The position numbers were made by a program, and so were the translations under genes. This document shows, piece by piece, positions 8,457 to 17,382 of a DNA stretch of 64,000 nt (positions are counted from its first letter, which is position 1; every line of letters starts with the position of its first letter). This DNA is from Amycolatopsis sp. NBC_01488 (GTDB taxonomy: Bacteria > Actinomycetota > Actinomycetes > Mycobacteriales > Pseudonocardiaceae), in NCBI RefSeq assembly GCF_036227105.1, contig NZ_CP109434.1, positions 625,001-689,000 of the forward strand, written 5' to 3'. The notes below the pieces were generated by a model that did not search any database, had not been told where the DNA came from, and saw only the letters and a program-made list of their open reading frames with translations.

Positions 8457-9515
8457 TCACTTGGCGAGTTCGGGCGCGTTCACGGCGGGCTGGTTCTTCT
8501 CCTTGAGGACCTCGTTCAGCGGACCGAAGTCGGCGAAGCCCTTCAACGCTACCGCCGACTTCACCACGCCTGCCGTGACCGAGTCCTGCGCGAGCTGCGG
8601 GAACTCGGCCGGGATCGGGTCGGTGGTCAGTTCGATGCCGGAGAACGCGCGGTCGATCACGCCCTGGCTCAGGCTGCTGCCGGCCAGTTCCTTGAGGGCG
8701 CCGTTCACGACGGTCTTCGCGTCCGCGGGGTTGGCCTTCGCCCACTCGATCGCGTCGAGCTGGCCCTTCAGGACCGCCTTCACGGTGTCCGGGTGCTGCT
8801 GCAGGAACTCGCTGCGCACGATGACGACGGTGGTCGGGAAGCGGCCGCCGGGCCACAGGTCCTTCTCGTCGACCAGGACCTTCGCACCGGCGTCGAGGAC
8901 CAGCCGGGACGCCCACGGCTCGGGCAGCCAGCCGCCGTCGAGCTCACCCTTCTTGAAGGCGTCGAGCGTCTTGGAGTTGTCCAGGTTGGTGATCTTGACC
9001 TGGCCGGTCAGCTGCTTGCCGGCCAGGAACTTCTTGAGCGCGACGTCCTGGGTGTTGGCCAGCTGCGGCGTGGCGATGGTCTTGCCCTTGAGCCCCTCGA
9101 CGCTGGTGATGTCCGGCTTGACGACCAGCTGCGCGCCGCCCGAGACGGCGCCCGACACCAGCTGGATGGCGCCCTTGGACTTGGTGAAGGCGTTGATCGC
9201 CGGGCCGGAGCCGATGTAGGCGATGTCGAGCGAGCCGCCGAGCAGCGCGTTGACCTCGTCGGGGCCGGCGTTGAACGTCTGGGTGGTGAGCTTGGTCGAG
9301 CCCAGTTCCTGTTTGAAGAAGTCCTTCTTGACGCCGATCAGCGCGGGCGCGTGCGTGACGTTCGGGAAGAACCCGAGCCGCACCTCGGTGGCCGCACCGG
9401 CGTTGGCGGCCGGAGCGGCGGTGTTCTCGGCCCGGGAACAGCCCGCGAGCACGCCCACGACGGTCAGTGCGGCCAGCGCCGAGGCCAGGAAGCGGGTTCT
9501 GTGGTGGGTGCGCAC
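8457..9515 (-). CDS. ABC substrate-binding lipoprotein, SsuA/NMT1-like
   Basis: 352 residues. A lipoprotein signal ends in GVLAGC (lipobox), then EVRLGFFPNVTHAPALIGVKK, the N-terminal strand of the SsuA/TauA/NrtA group, and DIAYIGSGPAINAF, which lines the ligand cleft. The LPEPWAS motif is common to sulfonate- and taurine-binding members. The start is GTG at 9515 (MRTHHRTRFL), with a weak AAAGGCGAC upstream; longer in-frame extensions lack a signal peptide. It heads the importer operon. Confidence 0.88.
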   Translation of the reverse strand: MRTHHRTRFLASALAALTVVGVLAGCSRAENTAAPAANAGAATEVRLGFFPNVTHAPALIGVKKDFFKQELGSTKLTTQTFNAGPDEVNALLGGSLDIAYIGSGPAINAFTKSKGAIQLVSGAVSGGAQLVVKPDITSVEGLKGKTIATPQLANTQDVALKKFLAGKQLTGQVKITNLDNSKTLDAFKKGELDGGWLPEPWASRLVLDAGAKVLVDEKDLWPGGRFPTTVVIVRSEFLQQHPDTVKAVLKGQLDAIEWAKANPADAKTVVNGALKELAGSSLSQGVIDRAFSGIELTTDPIPAEFPQLAQDSVTAGVVKSAVALKGFADFGPLNEVLKEKNQPAVNAPELAK

Positions 9516-9815
9516 GTCGGCGTCGCCTTTCGGGGTCGGTGTCGGGGCGAGGTTCGCACGGTCACCCACTGGGGCGCATAGCCATCCGCATCTCGGGAAA
9601 TCCGGTGAGATTCCTTGACACGGGTGCCGAGCTGCGCCTATGGGGCTTCGTCCTCGTCCTGCGGTGCCGGACGAGCATGCGGGCTCGACGAGGCCGGCGC
9701 GAGACCCGGCCGGATGTTCCCGGCATCTGGACGGTCTGCCCGATTTCTCACCCGCGCGGGCAACCTCCCGCGTCACCCGAACGTGGTAGGAGTGACGACG
9801 TATTCGGGAGGGAAC
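9516..9815. other. Divergent intergenic region between sulfonate-type importer and small membrane protein
   Basis: About 300 nt without a gene. It holds an imperfect inverted repeat ATCTC-N12-GAGAT at 9590-9611, a candidate operator for the importer operon on the minus strand. On the plus strand TTGACA at 9615-9620 with CTATGG 17 nt later is a possible promoter towards the gene at 9816. Nothing else recognised. Confidence 0.4.
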
Positions 9816-10202
9816 ATGACGAGCCGACGGGGCCAGGGAGCCACCGGCGTCCGCGTGGCGCTGGTCGTGCTGTTCATCGGGATGGGCCAGGCGACGTTCG
9901 AGTGGTTCAGGTCACTCGGCATGGACGCGGTGACGAGCCTGGTGGTCTGGGCGATCCCGGTCTTCACGGCGGCGGCGGTGACGCTGGTGCTGTGGCTGGC
10001 GTCCGACCGCGCGTTTTCGCTGCGGAACTGGCTGCCGGTGGCGGTGAGCATCCCGGTCTACCTGGGCGGGGCGTTCGGCTTGCTCACGGGCGAGGCGAGC
10101 CTGGTGGCTTCGATCGTCACCGGCGTCGGGCTCGGGATCGCGGTGGTGTCCCTCGCCGGGCTGCTGCGCGCCCGGCGGCGCGAGGAACCGGCTCGGCGCT
10201 GA
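9816..10202 (+). CDS. Small four-helix membrane protein, unknown
   Basis: 128 residues with four hydrophobic helices and a basic C-terminal tail (RARRREEPARR). GGGAGGGA lies 3-10 nt before the ATG, a good ribosome site. No family recognised. It converges on the QueA-like gene across a perfect 12-bp hairpin that probably ends both transcripts. Confidence 0.6.
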   Translation: MTSRRGQGATGVRVALVVLFIGMGQATFEWFRSLGMDAVTSLVVWAIPVFTAAAVTLVLWLASDRAFSLRNWLPVAVSIPVYLGGAFGLLTGEASLVASIVTGVGLGIAVVSLAGLLRARRREEPARR

Positions 10203-10209
10203 CGCCGCC

Positions 10210-10236
10210 GTGGCGTCCGGCGCGGCCGGACGCCAC
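10210..10236. terminator. Bidirectional terminator hairpin
   Basis: GTGGCGTCCGGC, loop GCG, GCCGGACGCCAC: a 12-bp perfect stem between the convergent genes ending at 10202 and 10258. Confidence 0.7.
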
Positions 10237-10257
10237 TGCGAGGATGTGGGGACGAGG

Positions 10258-11268
10258 TCATCGGCGTAGCAGCAGCGACACGTCGCCGAACTCGTGCCAG
10301 AGGTACCGGCGCTCCACCGCCGCGTCGTAGGCGCGCTGGACCAGCTCCCGGCCCGCCACCGCCGCCAGCAAGAGCAGGTGCGACGCCTCGGGTGCGTGCA
10401 GGCCCGTGAGGATGCCGTCCAGCACCCGGGCCGGCCGGTCCGGGCCCAGGACCAGGTCCGTCCAGCCCTCGGCCACGCCGCCGGGCAGCGACGACTCCAC
10501 CGCCCGTGCCGCCGTCGTGCCCACCGCGATCACGCGGCCGCCGCGCGAACGGACCCACGAAACCAGCGCCGCGGTCGTCGGCGGGACGCGGAAGCGCTCC
10601 GCCTGGGGTGGCTCGCCCGCCTCCGGGGAGGACACCCCCGTGTGCAGCACCAGCGGCGCGAACAGCACGCCGTCGGTGACCAGGCGCGTCACCAACGAGT
10701 CCGAGAACGGCCGGGCCGCCGAGGGCATCTCCGCGCTGCCCGGTTCGCGGGCGAACACCGTCTGGTAGTCCGCGAGCGGCCACGCCCGCGGCACGTACCC
10801 GTAGCGGATCGGACGGCCCGCCGCGGCCAGCAAACCGATGACCCCGCCGTCCACCGCCACCGCCGCCCGCCACAGCCGCGTCGAGCCCGGTGCGGCAGGA
10901 GCGAGCAGCGTCAGCGACGCGCCACCGGGCAGCTCCACCCGCTCCCCCGCCCGGCCGTCGAGCAACGGCCCGGCGGGCGCCCGCAGCTCGACGACCCAGG
11001 TGCCGTCGTCGAGCGCCGTCGAGAAGTGGACGACGACCGGACGGCCGCCGCGCACGGCGTCGACCGCCGCGGGCAGCGTCCCGGAGGTGTTGACCACCAG
11101 CAGATCCCCGGGGCGAAGGTGCGAACCCAGCGACGAGAACACCGTGTGGTGCACACCCGAAGGCGACGCGACCAGCAGGCGGACCTCGTCCCGTGCCAAG
11201 CCGCGCGCCTCCGGTGGGGTCGAGGCCGACAGCTCGTCGGGCAGGTCGAACCGGATGTTCGTGTTCAT
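10258..11268 (-). CDS. queA: S-adenosylmethionine:tRNA ribosyltransferase-isomerase (QueA-like)
   Basis: 336 residues. The order of motifs matches QueA: LRPGDLLVVNTSGTLPA near residue 55, RYGYVPRAWPLADYQTVFA around 185, then SAEMPSAARPF and a HTGVSS segment; HLLLLAAVAGRELVQRAYDAAVERRYLWHEFGD ends the protein. QueA transfers ribose from SAM to preQ1-modified tRNA to make epoxyqueuosine. No other queuosine gene is in view, and this actinobacterial type is more divergent than the textbook enzyme, so a related SAM-using role is possible. The ATG overlaps the SDR stop (ATGA), implying coupled translation. Confidence 0.78.
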   Translation of the reverse strand: MNTNIRFDLPDELSASTPPEARGLARDEVRLLVASPSGVHHTVFSSLGSHLRPGDLLVVNTSGTLPAAVDAVRGGRPVVVHFSTALDDGTWVVELRAPAGPLLDGRAGERVELPGGASLTLLAPAAPGSTRLWRAAVAVDGGVIGLLAAAGRPIRYGYVPRAWPLADYQTVFAREPGSAEMPSAARPFSDSLVTRLVTDGVLFAPLVLHTGVSSPEAGEPPQAERFRVPPTTAALVSWVRSRGGRVIAVGTTAARAVESSLPGGVAEGWTDLVLGPDRPARVLDGILTGLHAPEASHLLLLAAVAGRELVQRAYDAAVERRYLWHEFGDVSLLLRR

Positions 11269-11957
11269 GGGAGGGCGACGGTGGGAGCAAGGGCGGACAA
11301 GAGGTCCGCGGCCCGGTAGCGGCCGCTCGGCGGACGCTCGTCCAGCAGGCGCAGGAACGCCGGGACGGCCGTCTCCGGCAGGGGCCGGTCCGAGATGTCC
11401 TCGCCCGGGAACGCGCGCTGGTGCATCGCGGTGCGCAGGTCGCCCGGGTCGACCGCGTACACCGCCAGGTCCGGGTTCTCCGCGCCGAGCACGGCCGTGA
11501 CCTGGTCGAGCGCGGCCTTCGCGGAGCCGTAGCCGCCCCAGCCTTCGTACGCTTCGACGGCGGCGTCCGAGCTGACGTCGATGATCGTGCCGCGGGCCGC
11601 CGTCAACGCGGGCAGCAGCAGCTGCGTCAACGCGAGCGGGGCGAAGACGTTCACGCGGTAGATGTTTTCCAGCTCCGCCAAGGGATAGCTCGCCAACGGC
11701 GGCAGCGGGCTGACGCCCAGGGAACTGGCGTTGTTGACGAGCAGGTCGAGGGACGGACAGGCGTCGGCCAGCGAGGCGCGGTGGGCCGGGTCGGCGACGT
11801 CGCCGGGGACGGCCGTGAAGCCGATCTCCCGGGCGGCCGAAGCCAACGCGGCCGCGTCCCGGCCGTCGCCGACGACCGTCCACTTGCGACTCACCAGTGC
11901 GGCGGCGAGGGCACGGCCCAGGCCCGCGGAAGCACCGGTGACGAGTGCGGTTGGCAT
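11265..11957 (-). CDS. Short-chain dehydrogenase/reductase
   Basis: 230 residues with a Rossmann N-terminus TGASAGLGRALA (TGxxxGxG), NNAS at the strand-4 motif, and a catalytic Ser-Tyr-Lys set in DVSSDAA and GWGGYGSAKAAL (YxxxK form YGSAK). NADP use is suggested by the basic segment GDGRDA. The start at ATG 11957 has AAGGAG 6 nt upstream. It is coupled to the QueA-like gene by a 4-nt overlap and lies 44 nt after the NCS1 permease. Substrate unknown. Confidence 0.87.
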   Translation of the reverse strand: MPTALVTGASAGLGRALAAALVSRKWTVVGDGRDAAALASAAREIGFTAVPGDVADPAHRASLADACPSLDLLVNNASSLGVSPLPPLASYPLAELENIYRVNVFAPLALTQLLLPALTAARGTIIDVSSDAAVEAYEGWGGYGSAKAALDQVTAVLGAENPDLAVYAVDPGDLRTAMHQRAFPGEDISDRPLPETAVPAFLRLLDERPPSGRYRAADLLSALAPTVALP

Positions 11958-12001
11958 GGTTGCTCCTTCGAGGGGTACCACACCATCGTCAAACCTCTAT
12001 A

Positions 12002-13363
12002 TTACTCGAGGTCAAGACGGCGCCGCAGCAGGAAGTACGCTGCCAGCGAAACGACGAGCCCGACGTAGTACGCGAGGTCCGCGCCGTGCAGCGCCGACGC
12101 GACCGGTCCGGTGTAGAGCGACGTGTTCATGAACGGCACTGCCGCCCCGAACCCGACGACGAACGCCACGAGCGCCGCCCAAGGACGCACGGAAACCGAA
12201 GAAAGGACGTCCACGCGCCGCCCACCGCGGGTCCGGGCGAGCCAGTCCGGGACGACGACGCCGAGGAACGGCGGGATCCAGTAGCTGACGAACAGCAGCA
12301 CGTTCTGGAACTTCGCCGACAGGTCGCCGCTGTGCATCCAGAGGATCAGCGCGAACGCGAGGACCGTGACGATCACGGCGGACACCGGGCGCCGCAGCCG
12401 GACGCCGACGGTCTGCAGGGCCAGCGAGCCGCTGTAGTCGTTCATCGCGTTCGACGACACCGCCGCGAGCGCGATCACCGCCAGCGCGAGCGCGCCGAGG
12501 AAGCCGCCGCCCAGCAGCTTCGCGACACCCGTCGCCGTCTGGTCGCCCAGCGACGATCCCAGCGCGAGCCCCAGGGTCTCGCCGATCGTGTACGAAACGA
12601 CGAGACCGAGCAGCGTCGCCCAGAAGACGCTGCGCGAGGACGTCGAAGCGGGCAGGTAGCGGCTGAAGTCCGACGCGTAGGGCGCCCAGGAGATCGCCAG
12701 CGACAGCGTGATCGTCGTGAACAGGACGACGCCGCCCGCCAGGTCGGCGCCCGAAGCGGTGTCCGCGGTGGCGATCGGGTGTCCGGAAAGGACCTTCACG
12801 GCGAGCGCGGCGAACGCGAGCACCAGCAGCACGCTCATCACCGCCTGGACGCGGTGGATCAGCGCGTAGCCGAACACGCCGAGCGCGCACTGCAGCACCA
12901 GCACGATGAGCACCGCGGCCCAGAACGGCAGCCCGGTCAGCTCGGCGAGCGCCTCGCCGCCGAACAGGCCGACCAGCGCGTCCCAGGCGATCGAGCCGAG
13001 CCACTGGACCAGGCCCGGCAGCACGACGCCGCCGCCGAAGGGCAGCCGGGCCAGGGGCAGCTGGCCGGTGCCGGTGCGCGGGCCCCAGGTGGACAGGTAC
13101 GCCACCGGCAGCGACCCGAGCACGGTGCCGGCGAGCATCGCCGCCAGGCCCGTCCAGAACCCCAGACCGAGCGACGCGGCGAGCGTGCCGGTGAACACCG
13201 CCGTCATCGTCAGGTTCGGCGCGAACCACACGCTGAACAGCCGCCACGGCCGCCCGAACCGGTTGTCCTCCGGGACCGGCGTGATGCCGTGGGTTTCGAT
13301 CGCCAGGTCACGGCCTCCGGTGGGCATCCGCCCGCCGAAGACCTCCGCACCCAGTCCGCTCAT
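12002..13363 (-). CDS. NCS1-family purine/cytosine permease-like transporter
   Basis: 453 residues with about 12 membrane helices. The N-terminal DNRFGRPWRLFSVWFAPNLT (family motif with WFxxN), SWAPYASDFSRYLP in helix 6 and NAMNDYSGSLALQ in helix 8 are typical of NCS1 proton symporters for cytosine, purines, hydantoins or thiamine analogues. The start at ATG 13363 has AGGAGG 6 nt upstream. It is first in a probable operon with the SDR and QueA-like genes; the cargo could be a base related to queuine, but that is speculation. Confidence 0.88.
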   Translation of the reverse strand: MSGLGAEVFGGRMPTGGRDLAIETHGITPVPEDNRFGRPWRLFSVWFAPNLTMTAVFTGTLAASLGLGFWTGLAAMLAGTVLGSLPVAYLSTWGPRTGTGQLPLARLPFGGGVVLPGLVQWLGSIAWDALVGLFGGEALAELTGLPFWAAVLIVLVLQCALGVFGYALIHRVQAVMSVLLVLAFAALAVKVLSGHPIATADTASGADLAGGVVLFTTITLSLAISWAPYASDFSRYLPASTSSRSVFWATLLGLVVSYTIGETLGLALGSSLGDQTATGVAKLLGGGFLGALALAVIALAAVSSNAMNDYSGSLALQTVGVRLRRPVSAVIVTVLAFALILWMHSGDLSAKFQNVLLFVSYWIPPFLGVVVPDWLARTRGGRRVDVLSSVSVRPWAALVAFVVGFGAAVPFMNTSLYTGPVASALHGADLAYYVGLVVSLAAYFLLRRRLDLE

Positions 13364-13507
13364 GTGCCGCCTCCTGTCCCGGATCACCCTAAGGCGCGCC
13401 CGCGTGGTGTAACGCGACGGCCCGAACGGGCGAATCACGGTTAGCCGTTGCCGGACTGCTTCACACACCCGCCAGGATTGCCCGGCGACGCTCACCGGGA
13501 GGGTCGC

Positions 13508-15040
13508 GTGGTGCAGCATCCGCGAACGGTCGCGATGACCGGCCTGCTGGCCGCCGGTTTCGCGCTCGGCGTCACCGCTCTGGCGCTCAAGACGGCCGAC
13601 GGCGGCCACGCCCCGCTCGACACGGCGCTCAGCACCACCACCGGGTTCCTGTTCCTCGTCGCGGGCGCGGTCGCGCACGTGCGGCGCCCGGCCAACCCGA
13701 TCGGCGTGCTCATCGCGCTCGCCGGCGTCGCGCTGTTCCTCGAAGACCTGCAGTTCACGCGGAACCCCGTGCTCTACACGATCGCCGTGCCGCTGCGCGC
13801 CGCGTCCAGCCCGGTGATCGCGCACCTCGTGCTCGCCTTCCCGCACGGGAGGCTCCGCTCGCGGTGGGAACGGCTGCTGGTGACCGCGTCCTACGTGGTG
13901 GTGCTCGGGCTGGGGGCGCTCGGGCTGCTGTTCAGCGACGACCCGCGCGACCTGCTGGCGATCTCCGCGGACCACGAAGGCACCGGTGTCCCCGACCGCG
14001 TGCTGGGGCTCGCCGCGACGGTGATCAGCGCCGGCGTGATCGTCGTGCTGCTCTACCGCTGGCTGACCGGCCGGCTGCCGCAACGGCGGCTGCTTTCGCC
14101 GGTGATCGCGATCGCGCTGTTCGGCGCGCTCGCCTCCGGCATCGGGACGGCGCTCGGCGACGGTCACCCGCTGTCGGAGCCGATGCTGCAGGTCTACCGG
14201 ATCCTCTCCTGCCTGTGGCCGCTGGCGTTCCTGGCCGGCGTGCTGCGCGCCCGCGTCGGCAACGCCGAGATGATCCGGCTGCTGCTGGAGCGCGACGGCA
14301 CCGGGCTGGCGGCGCTGGTCCAGGACGACGAGGTGTGGAAGGACAGCCGCTCGATCGACGCGCTGAACGCGGCGGCCGGGCTGGTGCTCGACAACCAGCG
14401 GCTGACCGCGGAGCTGGAGCAGCGGCTGGCCGAGGTCCGGGCGTCGCGGGCCCGGCTCGTCGCGGCCGGCGACGAGGAGCGCCGCCGCCTGGAGCGCGAC
14501 CTGCACGACGGCGCCCAGCAGCGGCTGGTCAGCGTGGTGCTCCTGCTGCGGATGGCCGACCGGCGCCACGAGCTGCCACCGGACGTCCGCGCGCTGCTGA
14601 AGGGCACGGTCGACGAGCTGCAGACGGCGATCACCGAGCTGCGCGAGCTGGCCCGCGGCATCCGCCCGGCGATCCTGACGGAGGCGGGGCTGCCCGCGGC
14701 GGTCCGGTCGCTGGCCGACCGCATCCCGATGGAGGTGGCCCTGACGGCCGGCGAGGTGCCCCGCCTGGACTCGGCGGTCGAGGCGACGGCGTACTTCGTG
14801 ACGTCGGAGGCGCTGACGAACGCGTTGAAGCACGCGCAGACGGATTCCGTGGCCGTGCGGATCGCGGTGGCGGGCACCGAGCTGCGGGTGGAGGTGACCG
14901 ACCACGGCGTCGGCGGCGCGTCCCTGGACCGCGGGACCGGGTTGGCCGGCCTGCGCGACCGCGTCGAGGCCCTCGGTGGCGAGCTGACCGTGACCAGCGA
15001 CCACGGGACCACGGTCTCGGCCGTCATCCCGCTCACCTGA
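13508..15040 (+). CDS. NarL-type sensor histidine kinase, orphan
   Basis: About 510 residues. Six hydrophobic segments fill residues 8-260, then a coiled-coil-like linker (LTAELEQRLAEVRASRARL), the HisKA_3 box RRRLERDLHDGAQQRL (phospho-His in LHDG), and a HATPase_c domain (SEALTNALKHA, GVGGASLDRGTGLAGLRDRV). This architecture pairs with LuxR/NarL response regulators, but none lies next to it. The GTG at 13508 is chosen for the GGGAGGG upstream; GTG 13511 is also possible. A 20-bp perfect hairpin follows immediately. Confidence 0.88.
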   Translation: MVQHPRTVAMTGLLAAGFALGVTALALKTADGGHAPLDTALSTTTGFLFLVAGAVAHVRRPANPIGVLIALAGVALFLEDLQFTRNPVLYTIAVPLRAASSPVIAHLVLAFPHGRLRSRWERLLVTASYVVVLGLGALGLLFSDDPRDLLAISADHEGTGVPDRVLGLAATVISAGVIVVLLYRWLTGRLPQRRLLSPVIAIALFGALASGIGTALGDGHPLSEPMLQVYRILSCLWPLAFLAGVLRARVGNAEMIRLLLERDGTGLAALVQDDEVWKDSRSIDALNAAAGLVLDNQRLTAELEQRLAEVRASRARLVAAGDEERRRLERDLHDGAQQRLVSVVLLLRMADRRHELPPDVRALLKGTVDELQTAITELRELARGIRPAILTEAGLPAAVRSLADRIPMEVALTAGEVPRLDSAVEATAYFVTSEALTNALKHAQTDSVAVRIAVAGTELRVEVTDHGVGGASLDRGTGLAGLRDRVEALGGELTVTSDHGTTVSAVIPLT

Positions 15041-15045
15041 AACGC

Positions 15046-15094
15046 CGTGAAGGGCACCCTCATGGGCTGGGAAGCCATGAGGGTGCCCTTCACG
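15046..15094. terminator. Long perfect hairpin between convergent genes
   Basis: Perfect 20-bp inverted repeat (arms 15046-15065 and 15075-15094, 9-nt loop), beginning CGTGAAGGGCACC, in the 63-nt gap between the kinase and sedolisin stops. It probably terminates both transcripts. Confidence 0.75.
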
Positions 15095-15103
15095 CACTGC
15101 GTA

Positions 15104-17035
15104 CTAGACGAGCAGCAGGAACAGCAGCCCGTTGGGGGAGCCGAGACCCGTCACGTCGTCGTAACCCGGGGTCGTGTGGATGGTCAGACCCTGGTAGTCG
15201 AGCGTGCGCACCGAAGTGAGCAGGCCGTTCGAAGCGTCGGTCGAGTTCGCGTAGTCGACGCGCTCCACCGCGGCGTTCACGTGCTTCACGTCGCTGATCG
15301 CCGAGGTGCGGGAGGTCAGCTTGTAGATCACGGGGTTGATGAAGCCGTGGTGGAAGTGGTCGAAGCTGTCGGCCACCGCCATGATGCCGGCGAACACCGG
15401 CGACGCGAGGCTCGTGCCGCCGATCCGGTACTGGTCGTAGTAGACGCCGTCCGGGAAGGTCTGCGTCTGGCCGACCAGGAAGCCGGTGTTCGGGTCACCG
15501 ACCGCGGAGATGTCGGGGACGACCCGGCCCTTGGTGTTGCCGGTCTGGTTCTTCTTCGCCAGCGCGTCCGGGACGACACCCTTCTGGTAGAAGGGCTGCG
15601 CGAACAGCCGGCTCGTGCCGCCACCGGAACCGCTGGTGTAGTTGGCCGGGCCGTAGACGCCGTTGGTCAGCACCGACTTGCTGGTCTCCCAGCCGGTCTC
15701 GAAGATCCGCTTGCCGTCCTTGCCGATCGCGATCGACGTGCCGCCGACCGCGGTGATCCACGGCGCGGAGGCGGAGTAGTCCGGCGACGGCGTGCCGAGG
15801 CGCGCGACCTCGTCGCCGTTGTCACCCGAGGAGAAGTAGACGCCGATGCCCTCGAGCACCGCCTGCAGCGAGATCTGGTTGAACACCTTGACCTCGTCGG
15901 CCGGGATGTCCTCGCCGGTGTCGCCGTAGGAGTTCGACACGATGTCGGCCTTGTGGCCGGCGATCACGTAGTTCAGCGCCTCGTCGAGCGAGTTGTCCTG
16001 GCAGTCGGACCCGCCGACGTACAGGATGTTCGCGCCCGGCGCGAGACCGTGGGCGGCCTCGACGTCGAGGGTCTCCTCGCCGTACCAGCCCGCCGCGTCG
16101 CACTGGTCCGGCGGCTCGAGGACCGGGTTCACCGGGAAGACGTGCTGCGAGAACTGGCTCTGCTTCAGCGGGTGCTGCGGGTCGTTCTTCTTCGCGTAGG
16201 TGCTCGCGTCGGAGTAGATGGTCGGCGAGGCGAACGCGTCCACGATGGCGATCGTGGTGCCCTTGCCGTCCGCGCCGACCTGGTCGACGCCGTAGGCCGA
16301 ACGCAGCTGCGCCGGGGTGTAGCCGCAGGGGGCGTACGGCAGGTGCTGGCCGTTGTAGGCGGGATCGGTGGTGTCGATCTTCTCGCCGTAGTAGGCGCTG
16401 CACGGCCGCGCGTTGCGGAACCCGGGACCGGGGGCGACGTCGGACGGCGTCCCGGAACCGGTGGCGTGGTCCGGCTTGAACAGGTTGGTCGCCTGGTCGA
16501 CACCGACGACGCCGAGGACGTCGGCCGCCAGGTTCGCCGGCACCGACAGGTTCTTGTCGGCGGCGCGCAGGGTCTGGCCCTTGACCCGGTACTTGCCCAG
16601 CTTGACGCCGAACGCGTTCTGCGTCTGGTCGGCGGTGCCGGTGGCCTCGACGTACGCGCGGTTCGACGGCACGTCGCCGATGCTGAACCCGCTGCCGGCC
16701 AGCCACGCCTTGACGGCGTTCACCGTCGCGTCGCTCGCGGCGAACCGGTCACGCACCTGGTCGGTGCTGAGGTACTGGCGGTAGGTCTTGCTGTCCGGGT
16801 CGGACACGGCCTGCGCCAGCGCCTCGGCGCCGGCGTTGTCGCGCTGGTTCAGGTAGACCCGGAAGCTCAGCTTGGACGCGGGCGCCGTGTCGGCGACCTT
16901 CGCCTGCGCGTTCGCCCACAACGGGTGCGACTGCGGAATGTCCTGACGCCCCTGCGCGGACGCCGTCGCCGGCAGGGTGCCGGTCAGGCCACCCACCACC
17001 GCGAGCGAAAGGAGCAGGGTGGAGCTTCTTCGCAC
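15104..17035 (-). CDS. Secreted S53 (sedolisin/kumamolisin-like) serine-carboxyl peptidase
   Basis: 643 residues. A signal peptide (LLLSLAVVGGLTGTLPATASAQ) precedes a pro-kumamolisin activation domain (SFRVYLNQRDN, YRQYLSTDQV), then the S53 catalytic domain with YGVDQVGADGKGTTIAIVDA, the Glu/Asp pair in GEETLDVEAAHGLAPGA (near residue 320), SNSYGD, and the nucleophile in GGTSLASPVFAG (near 540). The C-terminal DDVTGLGSPNG supplies Ca-site residues. It degrades protein outside the cell at low pH. The start is GTG 17035 with GAGGGAGA upstream. A 9-bp inverted repeat lies in its leader region. Confidence 0.93.
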   Translation of the reverse strand: MRRSSTLLLSLAVVGGLTGTLPATASAQGRQDIPQSHPLWANAQAKVADTAPASKLSFRVYLNQRDNAGAEALAQAVSDPDSKTYRQYLSTDQVRDRFAASDATVNAVKAWLAGSGFSIGDVPSNRAYVEATGTADQTQNAFGVKLGKYRVKGQTLRAADKNLSVPANLAADVLGVVGVDQATNLFKPDHATGSGTPSDVAPGPGFRNARPCSAYYGEKIDTTDPAYNGQHLPYAPCGYTPAQLRSAYGVDQVGADGKGTTIAIVDAFASPTIYSDASTYAKKNDPQHPLKQSQFSQHVFPVNPVLEPPDQCDAAGWYGEETLDVEAAHGLAPGANILYVGGSDCQDNSLDEALNYVIAGHKADIVSNSYGDTGEDIPADEVKVFNQISLQAVLEGIGVYFSSGDNGDEVARLGTPSPDYSASAPWITAVGGTSIAIGKDGKRIFETGWETSKSVLTNGVYGPANYTSGSGGGTSRLFAQPFYQKGVVPDALAKKNQTGNTKGRVVPDISAVGDPNTGFLVGQTQTFPDGVYYDQYRIGGTSLASPVFAGIMAVADSFDHFHHGFINPVIYKLTSRTSAISDVKHVNAAVERVDYANSTDASNGLLTSVRTLDYQGLTIHTTPGYDDVTGLGSPNGLLFLLLV

Positions 17036-17382
17036 AGAAATCTCCCTCTTCGAAAGCGGCCCCCAGGAAATGGGCCTGGAACACCGGACGAGACTAGATC
17101 GGTGTTCCGCTCGCGGGGAAGTACTTGCGGAACCGTTATCTGGTCGCGAATTCACGTGGTCCGGCGCGCGGTACGGAAATCCGATTTGTCACACGAAAAA
17201 CGCGAGGATTGATCCCTGATGTGAGGTAAGTCCGGTTCGTGGGCGTATTGTGGAACACGCGGAGCGGGTGCCCACCACCTACGAAAGTCGGTCGCTCCGT
17301 CCACTCGGGACAGTCCGCGGGTGACGGCAGTTCGGCCGTCACGCCGGTGCCGGGAGCGGTTTGTACCACGGCGGCCCGGCTG
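17036..17382. other. Intergenic region upstream of the sedolisin
   Basis: About 347 nt between the sedolisin start and the ROK gene stop; both are minus strand, so this is the sedolisin promoter region. It contains the inverted repeat at 17078-17108, a minus-strand TAGTCT (-10-like) inside that repeat's spacer, and a further GGAACAC half-site at 17252-17258. No reading frame looks real. Confidence 0.45.
17078..17108. promoter_or_regulatory. Inverted-repeat operator candidate upstream of sedolisin
   Basis: GGAACACCG-N13-CGGTGTTCC, perfect 9-bp arms, 43-73 nt before the sedolisin start and spanning a TAGTCT that could be the -10 box. A repressor bound here would block the promoter. Confidence 0.5.

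Noticed and set aside
14194..15093. Open frame starting MKGTLMASQPM inside the kinase region
   Set aside because: Its start is the arm of the 20-bp hairpin and the remainder is antisense to the kinase.
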